Shown: piece by piece, positions 1 to 13,500 of the stretch
Numbering within the stretch: position 1 is the first letter of the stretch
Layout: the number at the start of each line of letters is the position of its first letter
Assembly (NCBI RefSeq): GCF_021130785.1
Contig: NW_025777558.1
Location: 1-64,000, forward strand
Direction of reading: 5' to 3'
Length of the DNA: 64,000 nucleotides
Origin: Homalodisca vitripennis
Taxonomy: Eukaryota > Arthropoda > Insecta > Hemiptera > Cicadellidae
Notes under the pieces: model-generated
Seen by the model: the letters and a program-made list of their open reading frames with translations, nothing else
The model's database searches: none
Told to the model about the DNA's origin: nothing
Translations under genes and position numbers: made by a program

Positions 1-3000
1 TTCCCTGTACTTGAATTCCTTATGCTCACTGTGCACCCACGATGCAACTGAACCTTCCTGCGTCTCCTGTACTATCCACTGTTTCTTTTAGACTCACCAG
101 TAATCAGTGCGGACAAAATTTTCATAGTTTGAGTGTTCAGTTTAAACAATATTAATTTTTTCCGAATATAGAGGATTATTTTTGAGGATAAATTATTCAT
201 TAGTGTTCCACACATCGGAATGTAATCACACAAATGTAAAATCGAAGCCAATCGATACATCTCTATCTCTAAGCCGTCACATCATTAATATTCCACCATG
301 TCACTGACTCTACTACCAACATAATTGTTGCGTGCAGACATATTGTTTGGCGGAATAATTAATACATGCCAATGGTTATCAGTGATAAATAAATTATACT
401 TTTTAAAAAAAATTGTAGGTCATTGTAATTTTGTCTGTCAGTGTAAGTATAATCATTATACCTGTGGTGTTAAAATACAAAGGGGAGAATAGGTCAAAAA
501 TTCCTACTTTACTTTTAAATTATGGAAAAAAACTTTGTATATAAAATATATATGTATCATAAATGCTGAATTCATGTATCTAGTCTTATGCGACAAAACT
601 TGCTAAATAACTTTGAATATTATTGAGTGTTCAACAAAGGGCAATGGTTCTTGATATTGCGCAAGATGGTGACTGAACAATTGTGCTGTTTTCTGGAAGG
701 AAGTCAAGAATTTTATATGGGTCTGTGATCTAAACCCGTTTTAACTATCAAAGTTTTGCTATGTCACGAAAAAGTGTACTTAAAAAATAGTTAAGTGCCA
801 CGAGCCAGCGTTAAAGACATAGGCTTAACTGATTATGTTTATTTTTGTTGACATTTTGTTTTTCTCAGTTTATTGTTTAGCTTAAGAAATGAAGTTCTGT
901 GTTAGACTGGGCAAAACGGGAAAAGTCATCTAGTAGTTCAGACTCTAAAACTTGGTCAGAATAATATGGTAAGTTGGGTTTTTTAAAGTCATGCAGGTTC
1001 AGGATGAAGGAAATCTATATCCTGATGTATTATTAAAATTTTGACAAAGGTTACAAATCATGTTTTGATATTTGTACGAGTAGCTTGGTATGGGTCAAGG
1101 CAGACAAATTTCATCGGACCCAAACATACCACTATGGTACCGTATTTTAAATACACTAGGAGAATCATTATCTTTATTTAATGGCACGAACTAGGATTTT
1201 GAGTGTACATAAAACGTAATAAGGTTCAATGCTCATATAGTTTGTTACCGACCATTATAATGACTTTTTTAAAAAAAATAAAACAATTGTTCTACAAATT
1301 CACTCACAATTTAGTATTCTTTGCTTTGTGGATGTGTACGTACTTGTTTAATCGAATTATATTTCCGACACCATTTGTTGAGGTTGCGATAACAGAGAAT
1401 CCGTCAAAAAAGTGTATATTTTATGGCCATTGTTAATTTTACTCCGGTCTTTGTATGTTTTGTTTCTATAGAGAAATGTTGATTTTTCTTTGTTTCCCGA
1501 CCAAGAAATTATAGAAAAAAAACTTATCTAAGAAACCTAATTTGTCAAAAATACAACGAAGATGGGTTTTAAACAGTCTTAAAGATTTACAGTTAAAGTC
1601 GGATAGTAACTTTGTCTTTTTATACCTGATACTTAATATTTGCTAAAAATGTACAGATAAAATTATATTTTTATTAAAAATTTGCTATTTTTTATTACAA
1701 TCGGTTGAATAGTTTACGCTTGATAACAAAACAAACAAACTTAGGCACCTTCGCTGTTATAAAATTATTTTAATAAAGTCAGAACTATGCCGTTTTTGTG
1801 CTAACATTTTTCTGCCTTATAACGCTGATCGGTCTTAGAATTTTTGATTTTGTATTTAACTTTTAATTTTGTATTATTTATAATAAATCATCTCAAAATG
1901 GACAATATGGGAAGTAAGCCAAGGCCGGTAAATATCCGCATAATCAGTGTTCTCTGAGGTTGCACGCAAAAGTTCTCATAAAACTATGATCTCATATCAA
2001 TTTTTAGGATAAACCTGCATGTATACAGGACAGTCAAAATATTAAAGAAAAAGGTTTAAACTCCCCCTAGCAGGATAAAAAGAGGACAACATGAGTGAAT
2101 AGAATTATCATAACATTAGGTTAAATTAGTAATAGAGGACATTAAACTATCGTTATGTTAGAATTCGTTCTTGTTTACGAATAAGATAAAATTTCATATC
2201 AAGATTGATAGGAATTTAACTTTTCTTTAGATATCAATCGAGGGATAAGTTAGACTACGTGTGATTACACAATTGTTTCGTTTTTACATAACTAAATCCA
2301 CTAAATGTCCATCTTGTGAAACTAATTCATATGGAATGTGCTGGATTTTTACTCAAGTTAATGTTAATAAAGTAGTTTATTCTGATTTCTTTCGCAATTG
2401 CTATTGGAAGGTTATTATTAGCCAAAATCTCTATTAGCAAGTAACACACAAAATTATACCAAAAACTAAAAATTGACCGACATAAAATTTAAACTTTCGC
2501 TAATGCTCAGGCAATATAGTTAAAATCTTAGAAGTGATTTTTTAGATGATTGTTACGTCTTAATTTGAGGTGGTTTTAAAATCACTCACAAAATATCACT
2601 CGCAACTATATAACTCGTTCAAGACTATATGTAAGATTCTGTTGTGCGGTACCAAAATGTCCATCACCAAACCACAACGGAAAATATTACTTGCCGGGAG
2701 GAATATGATGGATTATCCCAAACTTACAAACTTCTTGGAAAATACATTTCTCACCCAAAGTTGGATTACTTGGTTTTCCTTCTTTGTTCACTCAAGTGTT
2801 AAAAAACCACGTTGACTTTGTTCCATCTATAAGACGTGCTTGATCTCACAAGTATAGAGCCACTTGATGAGTCTGATAGGTAGTTGAGCTTTCTATGAAT
2901 ACGTTTTCGACTGTGTTCGAAAGAACAAAGGTTAGAAATAATTCGCTTTGTTACACAATTGTTGTAAAACTAGAGTGTACAAAGTAAAACTAAAACTAAC

Positions 3001-4470
3001 TGTGGAATGTGTATAACTGTTACGAAATGAGCAATATATTGAATTAATACAGCTTAGTGCACTTTTATGAACTTTAAAGTTTCAATACTACACATATAGC
3101 ACTATCCGTAAAGTGTGACAGTGTAAGTTGTTGACATTGCTTTGACTTGATTGAATGGAATAACTGAAGATAAATTGAAATCGACTCGCTGTTAGTATAA
3201 GCAAACAAGATCAGCACAATTTAGCCTCAATCACCGTGGTGCAAAAGTAGGCTTAACAAAATAATATTAACAAAAACAAACTTGTTAAGTTATTAATTTG
3301 AAGTTTTCACCTCAAATTTTCTACTTTAAAACTCAGATATTGTGTAATAAATAACCTAATACTATTCATCCTAATTTCAAAACTTTTTAAAACATATCTT
3401 GTACTTATTTTAAATAAATAACTTTAAAGAAAATTAAAAAAATCTTTATTCTTACTACACATCCTGAGCTCTTATGTAGTTAAATTCGTATATATTAACT
3501 TTAGGTACATGTATTTATGTGTTCTAATTCCAGGTAAGTACGATCGCTTATCGAAGTGATCAGCCCATAAAACATGGAAAATGTTGACAGTGTTAGGTCT
3601 TCAGATTCACCACATAGCTCTTGCTTAATTTCCTTTTTGATGCAATTTTTACTTACCAGATCTGTTTTGGTGTACGAAAATTTTGATTCTTCTTTATAAG
3701 TGATAACCGGTTTCAAAAAGAAAAATTGTTGGACGTACAGTGTCTCACGAAGAGGTTTAAACGTTTGATTTTATATTAATTGCCCATTTATTATGCACTG
3801 ATTTTCACACTCTACCCAGTTAATAAAGTAGGTTTTACAAATATTCTGTGAACATTAAGCTTCCTAACAATTTTAGAAACGAATGCTAATACTTTTTGTT
3901 ACAAAGTTTGATTACATTTTTAATTCCCTCAACCATGGATACTGAAATCATTTGTTACTGATATGACTGCTTCTGTTTGGAAAATATCATAGAGCTTTAT
4001 CATATTACATTGTAAATGCTTTCACTAATAAAAGACTCTTTATTTTATAAAACTGCCCGTAATTTTAGCTAAACAGATTAAAAACGTTTTCCAATACTGG
4101 TATTTTATTCTCAAGTTTTCTGCTTTCAATCATGTATGGTACTTTGAGAGGATATCCACCTTTAAAACAAGCACATACTATAGTTGCATACTAAGCAATA
4201 CTTAATTGCGTTTTAAATGTAAACTTTTTTACCTAAGTTATTTTAATCCAATATTTCACCATGGTTATATAAACAGATTTGTATATATCAATGTGTCACC
4301 ACGGCTACTTAAGTAATTCTAAACAAATCTTCATAAAATTCAGTCTGCATAACTGAAACATTTATGAGTAGACTGAGAGTTTTGGTGGGGTTTCAGAGTG
4401 AAACCTATTTCAAACAGTAAGTATAGACGCCTCTTTGGAGGGTATTAACCATAATTTGGCAATGATTCGT
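1..4470. other. AT-rich non-coding stretch
   Basis: I see no convincing gene, RNA or element here. Open frames are short and of low complexity. A frame on the minus strand at 3501-3716 contains a good splice-donor-like site near 3655 but has no clear acceptor or recognisable protein. Most of the stretch looks like intron or intergenic DNA of a large insect genome. Confidence 0.6.
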
Positions 4471-5165
4471 TGAAATGAAATGAAATGAAATATTTCTTTA
4501 TTTGAGGCGAAATTAGGGCCTCATGGCCCTTTCTTACATTTAACCTCATATAGTAGCTATAATAAATATTCTTATTTTTTTAATAATAATAAAATTAAAT
4601 ATTTTGCTGTAAACATTTTAAATATGAATAACAAAAAGTACAACTGTATTGAAGAATATAAACTAAAAAATATATAATGATTAAAAAGGTACATAAACTT
4701 ATTTTTAAAACACATACTCAAACAAAAATAATAACATATACTTGTATGTAATGAATCTTTCAAACACACTACCCTCACGCACGCACACTACTCATGCCAG
4801 TGCAACCGCAGCGAAAGAGGCCTATGCCGACCCCGCCCCAACCATCTGCCCCAGATAGTGCTCCCTCAGCGGACGCCACGAACCGGAGGACGACTCTCTA
4901 AGGATGTTATGGTACGAGGAAGGGAATTCCACAGACGACATGCCGTTACTACAAAAGAATTGTCATATACAGTAGTTCTGTGCAACGGCATGCGGAGCAC
5001 AGACGAACCAGAGCGAGTTCTATCCACACCACTTTGAGAGGACAAATTGGAAATCGTTTAAGAAATAATTTGGAAAGCCAGAATGTAAAATTGAATGGAC
5101 CAATGTTAAGATTTTTATTTGATCTGAGGTCATTTAACTTCAAGATCTTTGAATTAATATAACAG
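4471..5165 (-). mobile_element. 5'-truncated non-LTR retrotransposon (LINE) 3' fragment
   Basis: Read on the minus strand, the segment ends in a simple tail of four TGAAA/TTTCA units (plus 4471-4490), next to an AATAAA-like sequence, as in LINEs that end in short tandem repeats rather than plain poly(A). Upstream, about 4919-5030, the minus strand can be read as a peptide containing SFVVTACRLWNSLP, which resembles the C-terminal end of insect LINE reverse transcriptases. The coding part is broken by stops and the catalytic domain is absent, so this is a dead 5'-truncated copy. The 5' limit is uncertain (5040-5165). The match is by eye from a remembered family pattern. Confidence 0.6.
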
Positions 5166-5300
5166 GGCGTTATATGCTCAATTCCTCCTGAGATCAAATG
5201 CATATCTCATACAATAATTTCCGTTGTGACAGGAGTATAAGGTCTAACCCATGTTACTACCAAAAAAACGATGCGGTGCTTAATGAATAAGAAATTAGAT

Positions 5301-5576
5301 GCGGCCAGTCTAGTGTTGGTTGGTATGTACAAAACTGATATAGAGAGTAGTTATGCCTGTGGCTGAATAGTTGTGCTTGAGGATACGTGTAATTAATGAT
5401 GCGGTGACAACTGTTAACACACTGTACGCTGTTAATCGGTCCCTAAGGTTACTTACCATTCCTGCGGCCAGTCTAGTATTGGTTGGTGTGTACAGATTGG
5501 AGCTACAGCCTTGCAAAGCCTGTGACTGAATAGTTGCGCTTAAGGATATGTGTAAGTAATTAATGATGCAGTGACA
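5301..5576. repeat. Direct duplication of a ~110-bp sequence
   Basis: 5301-5409 and 5464-5576 are two direct copies starting GCGGCCAGTCTAGT and ending in ATTAATGATGC(G/A)GTGACA. They differ by scattered substitutions and a few indels, and are separated by about 54 bp of unrelated sequence. The period is 163 bp. It is either a small tandem duplication or two copies of a short dispersed repeat. Nothing coding is apparent. Confidence 0.75.
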
Positions 5577-5589
5577 GAATCGCATTATT

Positions 5590-8500
5590 TTGTTTTTTTA
5601 GAACAATTGAGTAATTGCATATTTATGCAACCAGCAGATTAATGTAAGTAAACCGCTATGAAGGAAGTAAACTGTTTGAAGTAAAGTGCTGACAGAAAGA
5701 AACCAGGGACAAGCTGCACAGTCCAAAGCACTTAGAGAAGGAAGATTTAATGCATTATTAACGCTCCATTAGGGAATTGTTCCACAGAAATATCGACTGT
5801 ATAAATCATCAGTTTTGCGGTGCATACGCGGATATTTTTATGAAGACTTTCAGGATTCCATTAGAGCATTAAATTATACAGTAATAATATAATATTTTAA
5901 GAAATCTTTTTCTTGTGAACTGGGTCATGATTAAGAGTCGTTAAATTTTATTATAAGAGCAAGCTTGTAGGCATTTCATTTATTTAGGGTTTTTAGATGA
6001 TATCATTTATTGAATGTGATATATTTGTACTTTAATTGTGAAATTAACTAAGTAAAAACTATGTATACACTAATTATATACTATACCTATGCATATAACT
6101 GTTACTTAGAATAACTTGGTTATTTTAATAGCAAATTATTTCTTTACGTAACTTATGGTGAGGTAAAGTTGTCTTAGATAAGCGCGGTATGAACTTCTTT
6201 CAATCTTTTAAGTACGGGAGGGTATCCTCACCAAGACGGGATACGTTGTTATCTGCTGGTTGAGTGCTAACATCTATGAGTAGCCATTCCCTTATTCTCG
6301 CATCTTGGGCTTCGCAATTATAACACAGAGGTGCGCAGTAGTCCAATATAACATGAAACAGTATTGGTGGACATGTACTCGTATAATGCATGGATTAAGA
6401 AACTCGTTCGTATACAGTTTGTTACAAGATATCTCTATGTAATCATTGCGGAGAGATTTATAATTAATTTATTTGTAACCCCATCAAGTTAGGTGAGCTT
6501 AAACAAGTTTAAAACTTAAAGTTTGGTAAAGTATGTTTTAATTTCAATAATCTGAATATTAAATCATTTATAAATAAACATTCCAATCATGTATTTATAT
6601 TGTATTTATGTCAGGCCTTTCATATTCAAAAAGTCATCAGACCTACACGTTTTAAATCAAAAAGGTTACATTGTGTAGTTTTGGTGTAAATTTTCACAGA
6701 AACGAAACTCAATGAATATTGCAATTTTTTTTAATATTTTAATAAAATTTAATAAAAAAAATCCATTTAAATTCACACAAAATCACTGCAGCAATATAAA
6801 CTCAACCTGTGACTCGGTAAGGTAAAATTAGACCGGGAGTGAATTTAAAAACGGGTGGACATAGCTCTTTTTTGATCGCAGTAACTTTTTCACTCATACG
6901 TACGGTACATATTTTCCTTCATCGGTCAAAACAAGGCAACCTGTGATTAAGTCACTATATATAACAATTCGCTAGATGTTCGCCATCGCGAATATACAGT
7001 ATATTATATACAGTATATTGTATGTTTTCATCTGTCGTCTTCATTACAATTGTTGGTGAAAATAATCAAGATTTATTTTACAGGTTCCATTGAACATGAA
7101 ATAAAGCCACGCAACCCGGCGCAGCGCCCCAAAACTACACGAGATGGAAAAACTGAGTGCAATCACCGGTGCTGCTCTGATTGTGTGGACCTGAGCTATA
7201 TGCGTTTGTTTTTGTTTAGTTTTTTTTCACGATTTTCAAATAGCTCTCCTATATTTATATAGCATGTATTGATTCACAAAAATTGAAAGCAGTACTATTG
7301 TTGCCTTACATAGCATTATTTCTCTTTTATACGTTATATTTATGTTGATACAGTAATTTGTTTGAAAATATAAACTGATAGAATAGTTTAGATTTAGAGA
7401 CATATACCGTATGCATCCTTTCGCTTGTAGTTAATCTATTATTTAACTTTATAAAAAAAATTATGGTTGCCTGTAAAGTCGGTTTTACGGGCGAAAGATT
7501 TTACGTGACAAACGTCTTTTTCTCGGTAGAATATTTATTGATATGAATATTGTTAAATTGCACAATAGGAACAAGGAATTGAATGAAAATAAGAATTGCA
7601 CAAATTTTAAACTATAGAAATATATTTTGTTTACTAAAACATTGTACATAATTTGAAATTAATTAAAATTTGTTATTGTAAATGGTTAAAGTTGAATAAA
7701 ACATTTTACTAAAATTGGAATTTGAAATTCTTGCTAAACACAGTTAAATTCTAACTCCGCGCGTGGTGATTGGTCGGTTTAGTTCGTTTGTTTGGTCGCA
7801 CTGTTATGACAGGTTAGAGGTTATAATTTGTTATTTTAAATGTTTGACTAGCAATACGCGCTGTTTCTTCTCAATCGGACTGAATTACGATTTGATTGCA
7901 GAGTGATTTAAACTAATAATTTACTTAACACTATCAACATTTGTCAATTAGTATGACATATAACCTATAAACTCAGTTTCTCAACTTTTGTGTCAATCTA
8001 ACAATTAATCAATCAATCATAGTTTACGATAATTGAAATATCAGTGTACAATTATTTACCTTTATTGTTGTAGTTGTTGTAAATGACGAATCTAAGCACT
8101 CCACATTTTCACGAATAAACATAGTTATCTGCTTTATCCCGTGCGGCGGACCCACAGTTATCTGCTTTATCCCGTGCGGATCCCGTGCCGGCGGACCCAC
8201 TGGACGGGCATCGTAACGTTACCGGCGTTACACTTTTTCATGAGTGACTCCGAGCCGCAATCTAATTTAAGACGTTGTCACGTCAAAAACTACATTGGTA
8301 ATTTCACCTTCTTTTCTATCCCCTATCATTTCCAAATTGTTGAGTATCCTTATACATATAACAATTCCAGGACAGCTATGTTTATTATATTTTTGGTTAT
8401 ATTCATATTTTGCTCCGCGGAAAACTCGTCTAAAACACTAAAGCATTAGTTACGTAAACATAACTTAAACTATAAATTAAAACTTATGGTATATGTAAGT

Positions 8501-9890
8501 ATAGGTCATATTACTTGTAATTTTATATGTATTGACAGGCCAAAATAATATTAAAAAATATTAAATGGAGAGAAACCTACAGTTTTAATTTTAATTTTTT
8601 TTATAATAAAGGTTTTTTTAATAAGACAGCTTGTATAATTTTATAATTTAGGTTTATTATAAAAAGTGAATTTATAAGAACAAGTTGAGATTAGGGAAGG
8701 CGAAAAAAAATATTGTTCCACAAATTGAATCCACATAAAGAGTAATGTTTATCCTTCAGATCTCCTCGATGATATTGTTTTAGAGATCAGTTGTGAAACC
8801 TGCGTGAATGTTTCAGTTTGCATTGTACTTAATTTATTCTCTGAATTCGCTAATTTATCAATATAATGTTTAGAATGTAGTTTGCAATGTTCAAAAACTT
8901 AAAATAACCTTAACTTTTTAATCTTCATCTGCATATAATGGTTTTGTTTACTGTAATCTTGAAAATATTTGTTAAATCGCCTATGCTTTACACCCTCAGA
9001 CTTCTCTGCGGTAAGTAGACTTCCTTTTAAGTAATCAGGAACCGCAGAGAGAAAAGTACTTTTAAATCTTTGTGTGTGCGGCTTAGAGTTTCTTTTTTCC
9101 TTAAAAAAAACTGTTACAATATATATCAGTCCTTTGGAAACACTATATAATGGTTGGTTATTTACGATGAGACATTACTTAGGTTGTTCACACGAACCAA
9201 ATTATATCAGGAAGTCCACCAATAGTTTAAGCTTAGTATTAAATAAACAGGACATTGTAACCAACAAGTAATTATGTAAATTTAACCGTTTTAATTGTAT
9301 AAAATTCGGCTACTATTACAAATTTCTTATTATCTATTTACTTATATCTACTTGCCTTTGTTATATTTGTCTTCGTAATCATTATAATCCTATTTTAAAA
9401 AAAATAAACATACTTTATGAAAAATAGCATGTATGAAAGTACAATGTTTATAAAATAAAACATGTATTAAGCTGTAAACCGTAAGAGTGTCAGCTCTAGC
9501 TGATTACTATGAATGTTTCTAATTGATTTCCGATGAATTCCAATAGACCTCTTAGTTCACGTCCGAAATAGTCAAATCATGATCAGTATGTAACAATAGA
9601 TGAAGGTTCAGAAACATTTAAGACAAATGTTGAGAAAATTAGGATATACTGATGGCAAGAATTACTTTTAAGACCAAATAATTGTTTTGCGAATCTTTCT
9701 CCATCCATCTATTGTTAGTAAAACGAGTTTTTTTATATCAAACCTCCTAGTGCAGTTTGTATTGTACTGACGTCATCTTGTTAAACGACTAATTTATGTT
9801 GTTGCTTCGAACATGGCCAGATTAGAGCTATAAATTAAACAGAGCTATAATGCAGAGCTAGTACAAACCGAGAATGGTTTGATCTAAATC
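5590..9890. other. Non-coding stretch with minor repeats
   Basis: No gene could be supported. Small items seen: a doubled TATACAGTATATT motif near 6990-7020; a GC-richer patch at 8120-8195 where a segment with GTTATCTGCTTTATCCCGTG occurs twice in tandem; and a hairpin at 9003-9050. A short frame at 7083-7198 follows an acceptor-like TTTTACAG and has clustered cysteines, but no partner exon was found. Confidence 0.5.
9003..9050. repeat. Short inverted repeat (hairpin)
   Basis: TCTCTGCGGT at 9003-9012 is the exact reverse complement of ACCGCAGAGA at 9041-9050, leaving a 28-nt loop. The stem is GC-rich in an AT-rich setting. Its role is unknown; the stem is too short for a typical animal microRNA precursor. 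Confidence 0.4.
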
Positions 9891-9894
9891 AAAC

Positions 9895-10560
9895 AGATAT
9901 GTTTGTTACACTATCACTCGTGGGGGTGGATAAATTTATTTCAGTCTGTCTGTTTGCCTGTCAGTCCAGCACAATATCTCTAAAAGAACTAACCTATAGA
10001 CTTTATTATTGGGCATAACATTTATTTTAGACGACTTGAACGTAGATAATATTAGGATATGTCATGTTGCATGTTCAATCTTTTTCTGAGGTATAAAAAA
10101 AAAAATTTTTTTGTATGATTGTCTGTCGTATCTATTTATCAGTTACATCAATAACTGTACAATTAAATTTTCCATCGAACTTCAAAGGAAGTCTGTTACG
10201 TGACACAAGATGTGGCGTACTCATACAATTGTTAGCCTGAGCGTTAGCTATCTAGTTATCTATCACTCTAGACACTGTAAAACATTTCATTTCTGTCGGC
10301 ATTTGTGTTTGTTTGTTATCCGCACGATATTCGCGTAATTAAATTGGCTTATATACGTTAGAGTTTCCGCGAAGCTTCATATTATATATGAGTAACGATG
10401 AGCTCGATAATTGTGCATGTCACTCTCTGGAATTTGGCTTTGTTCTTTGGGAAATATTTTTACATTGGTCTCAAGGATAACCATAAATTGCAACGAGAAA
10501 ATCGTACGACGTTTCAAAATGGTGGCATTTGTATTTGCCTCTTTAGAGGTAAAAGAAAAA
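9895..10560. mobile_element. Degraded dispersed repeat relic
   Basis: The segment contains stacked CTGTCTGTTTGCCTGTCAGTC-like runs, a second TTTGTTTGTTATCCGCACGATAT-like stretch, and 'tgtggcgtactc' at 10211-10222, which recurs at 63955-63966 near the other end of the window. Openings with stacked TTTGTCTGTCTGTC are common at the 5' ends of insect Helitron-like elements. No ends or coding capacity are visible, so the class is a guess. Confidence 0.3.
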
Positions 10561-13500
10561 CAATAAATTAGATATTTTATGTTATAAATTGGAGACCAGA
10601 TGTGGATATCAGCACAAAACTCACGTCTAGTATCCTCATTGACTCACTGTAAACTTTAATTATTTCAACACTGTTTTGAACACATGACGTAGCTATTGCA
10701 GGACGTCAAATTCATAGTTCACCTTCCTCAAATTCAATTTATATTTGAAAGTGTTTATTTATAGGTTTCTCTGATGTCGAAACAATGTAATAAACAATGT
10801 CATTTTGTTTCGTCGTCGAATTTCTCTGGATCCTTTCAGACGAAACATAATTCAAAAATTCCAGGAGGCAAATCTGAGACAGCGTCAGATACCATATACT
10901 GCAATAAAAGGAAGATGAACTGGAGCTAAACTCAAATTCAATTGAATCAAACCCTTCGTACCATAGCTAAGTTATGTGTTTGAACACTCGGTTGGTCCAC
11001 CGTGCTTAAAGATCGTGTCTATCACATCGTAGTGACTGGTTTTTGTATGTCTAAAAATGGATATTTGTCCATAGGAAAATCTCCTCAGACAAGGCCTGTT
11101 GTACATGGTGTGACGTACTCCAACCTTTGTATATAAAAAACTTTCTCTCTTAATTTTCAATATTGAGGTTGCAATTCTCCTTTTGGGCTGTTAAAATTTA
11201 CACGTTTTTTTCCAGACTTCATTACCATAATAAATAAAACTCTATTACATATTTGCTGAATACTGTAAACTACCGACATAGGACTACACAAAAAAATCCA
11301 AGGTGGCCATTTTTATGTATAACATTACGACCGAATTGTATCCTATATCTACTTTGCCACTACGTAGACATAAACCTACTTATATGGGAATGTATGCATA
11401 CACCATGTAGGACATTTTGAATGAAAAACAAAAATTAAAAAGGTGGAGATTACAGTATCGATTACATGGTTACACTTTTATACCAGCGTAAGGCCTTGCT
11501 TTTTTTTCACTGAGTGAAGTCTTTGATTAGTAAATGTAAACATTCACTTCTGGCCTGATTCACTAACTGTTCAAAGCTTTAAGGTCCACTCAAATATATC
11601 CATACAGAATGTTAGATAACAGTATTTTATACGCAGGTTTTGTGTAATTAAACAACCGGCTTTACATTGACTGATAAAACCACGATTATCTAACATAACA
11701 CATCCCTTTTACTTCGGAAAGAGCCTAAGTATATTGAAGGGATTTTCATTTTTAGAGTAACTTAGGGTAAAAAGTAGTGTACCCCTATACAATGATTTCA
11801 AATATACATATTTAAATTCGTTTTGTATTTGAGGGTTGTACTGCAATCTTTTCTAGTCACGCGTTTGTTTAGCTCCCCTAAATTTGAGTTCGTGATTAGA
11901 AGTCGATTAAGGTACAAATAATTTATTTTATTATATATACATAGTATTGGGGATTTTTCAAACTCTAAACTATATTATCATGTTTCATTACACCTCTGAA
12001 TGCCTGTGTACCACAGTGGAGACACACAAATCAACTTAGAGAAACCCAAAGCTTAAACTAATATTATCATATGGTTGTTCCTCTTAACGTCTCTAGCTTT
12101 TAGCAGCAACTTTTTTGAAATTAGAAGGCTCACATATTTATAAATTCAGTCTATGTATAAATGTTATAAATTATCAAAGTACATTCAATGAAATTTAACT
12201 GTCGGGTAAGGACACAAATCGATTTTTTTCGAAATGGAAGGAAACTAACTTTAAAAATGCAGCTACCTGCAACATAAAATTATCAAAACATTAATTATCA
12301 ATTTGTATGTTAATTATTATTATAATAGTTTCACGTATGTAGCATACATGTAATTGTTGTGGATGTAGACACATGGCCAGATATTGCACTGTCTCACATA
12401 GGCAGCCACGCTATAATCTTTGGGGCCAAATAAAGTAATTTTGTTTTAAGCAGTAGGATTGTATTGGAAAATATTTTATTTATATTTACTAAAATAAATA
12501 AGTACGAAGTAATCAAAGTTTTGATAAAAACTCATATTAAAGCTTTTTGTACAGTAAACATTGAGAGATCCAGTGAACAAGATGACTCCGAAATACTGTG
12601 TAGCGATAGTAGAGTCCATAACACACACACTTGTCCCGGCCCAACATGGTACTATTAGCAATAACAGGAACCTCTACATGTAGGACACTCGTTAACCATG
12701 TCACTTTTACACTGCGAGCCGATATAGGTGGTAATACTGGTAATTTTGTGTGCGGCACTTGTCTATGGCAGTACAGAGTGTGTGCTACATACATTTATGT
12801 AACTAAATTACACTTGGTTAAATGTTTTAGAATGGCACCTACTAAAGTTTCTTATTAAAATTTTTTTATAGCGTTATACTAAATCAACAGCCAATACTTT
12901 AGTAAAATCTTAGGTTTCCTTATTAAATACTATTATTAATTTAAAACAAAATTATATTAATCATCTACACGCAACAAACACTCATGTAACATGTAACACT
13001 AAACAATACATTTTGGTGTAGCATGGTTTATTATAGTGCCTTGTTAAAAAACGGTAATATTTAGATTTTAAATAATGCTATTACAAATCTTAAATAACAT
13101 GAAAATAATAACATATAATAAAAGTTCATTTCGGGCATAATAAGTTTTTTTCTACTAAGCTATTATGAATTCTGAATTCATAATTTAAACTTAGAAGCTG
13201 TTTCTAAACAACTATCGGCAGAGAAACTGACTAAAAAGTTATTATTACATTCATTCTGCCATTATCTTAAGGGTCTTATTTATGATGATTATTTTCATAA
13301 TTCTTTGTCTAAAGCTTTCTTAGATATAGATCAACAAATTTGGTAAATTTCAATTATGTATGATGATTAGTTTTTAGGAAAGGTGTACCTAAAACAAGCC
13401 CAATTTAAACTGGACGGTACAGGGACGTTGGGCTCCCCTTAAAGTTAGTTTCTCCTGTAGTTCTCATGTTCCAGGCAGTAATCCGCCTATATTGAACCAG

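Noticed and set aside
3501..3716. Minus-strand frame with EIKQELCGESEDL text and a good donor-like site
   Set aside because: The donor would cut the frame in the middle, no acceptor pairs with it, and there is no recognisable domain.
6200..6391. Minus-strand 63-codon frame with several cysteines
   Set aside because: It reads somewhat like transposon protein, but no motif, neighbour exon or repeat end supports it.
7050..7262. Candidate exon after TTTTACAG with clustered cysteines
   Set aside because: Only the acceptor is plausible; no donor or second exon fits, and the downstream half is low complexity.
12464..12858. Overlapping open frames on both strands
   Set aside because: No splice context, no family resemblance, and both strands open to a similar extent, as expected by chance in a slightly GC-richer patch.
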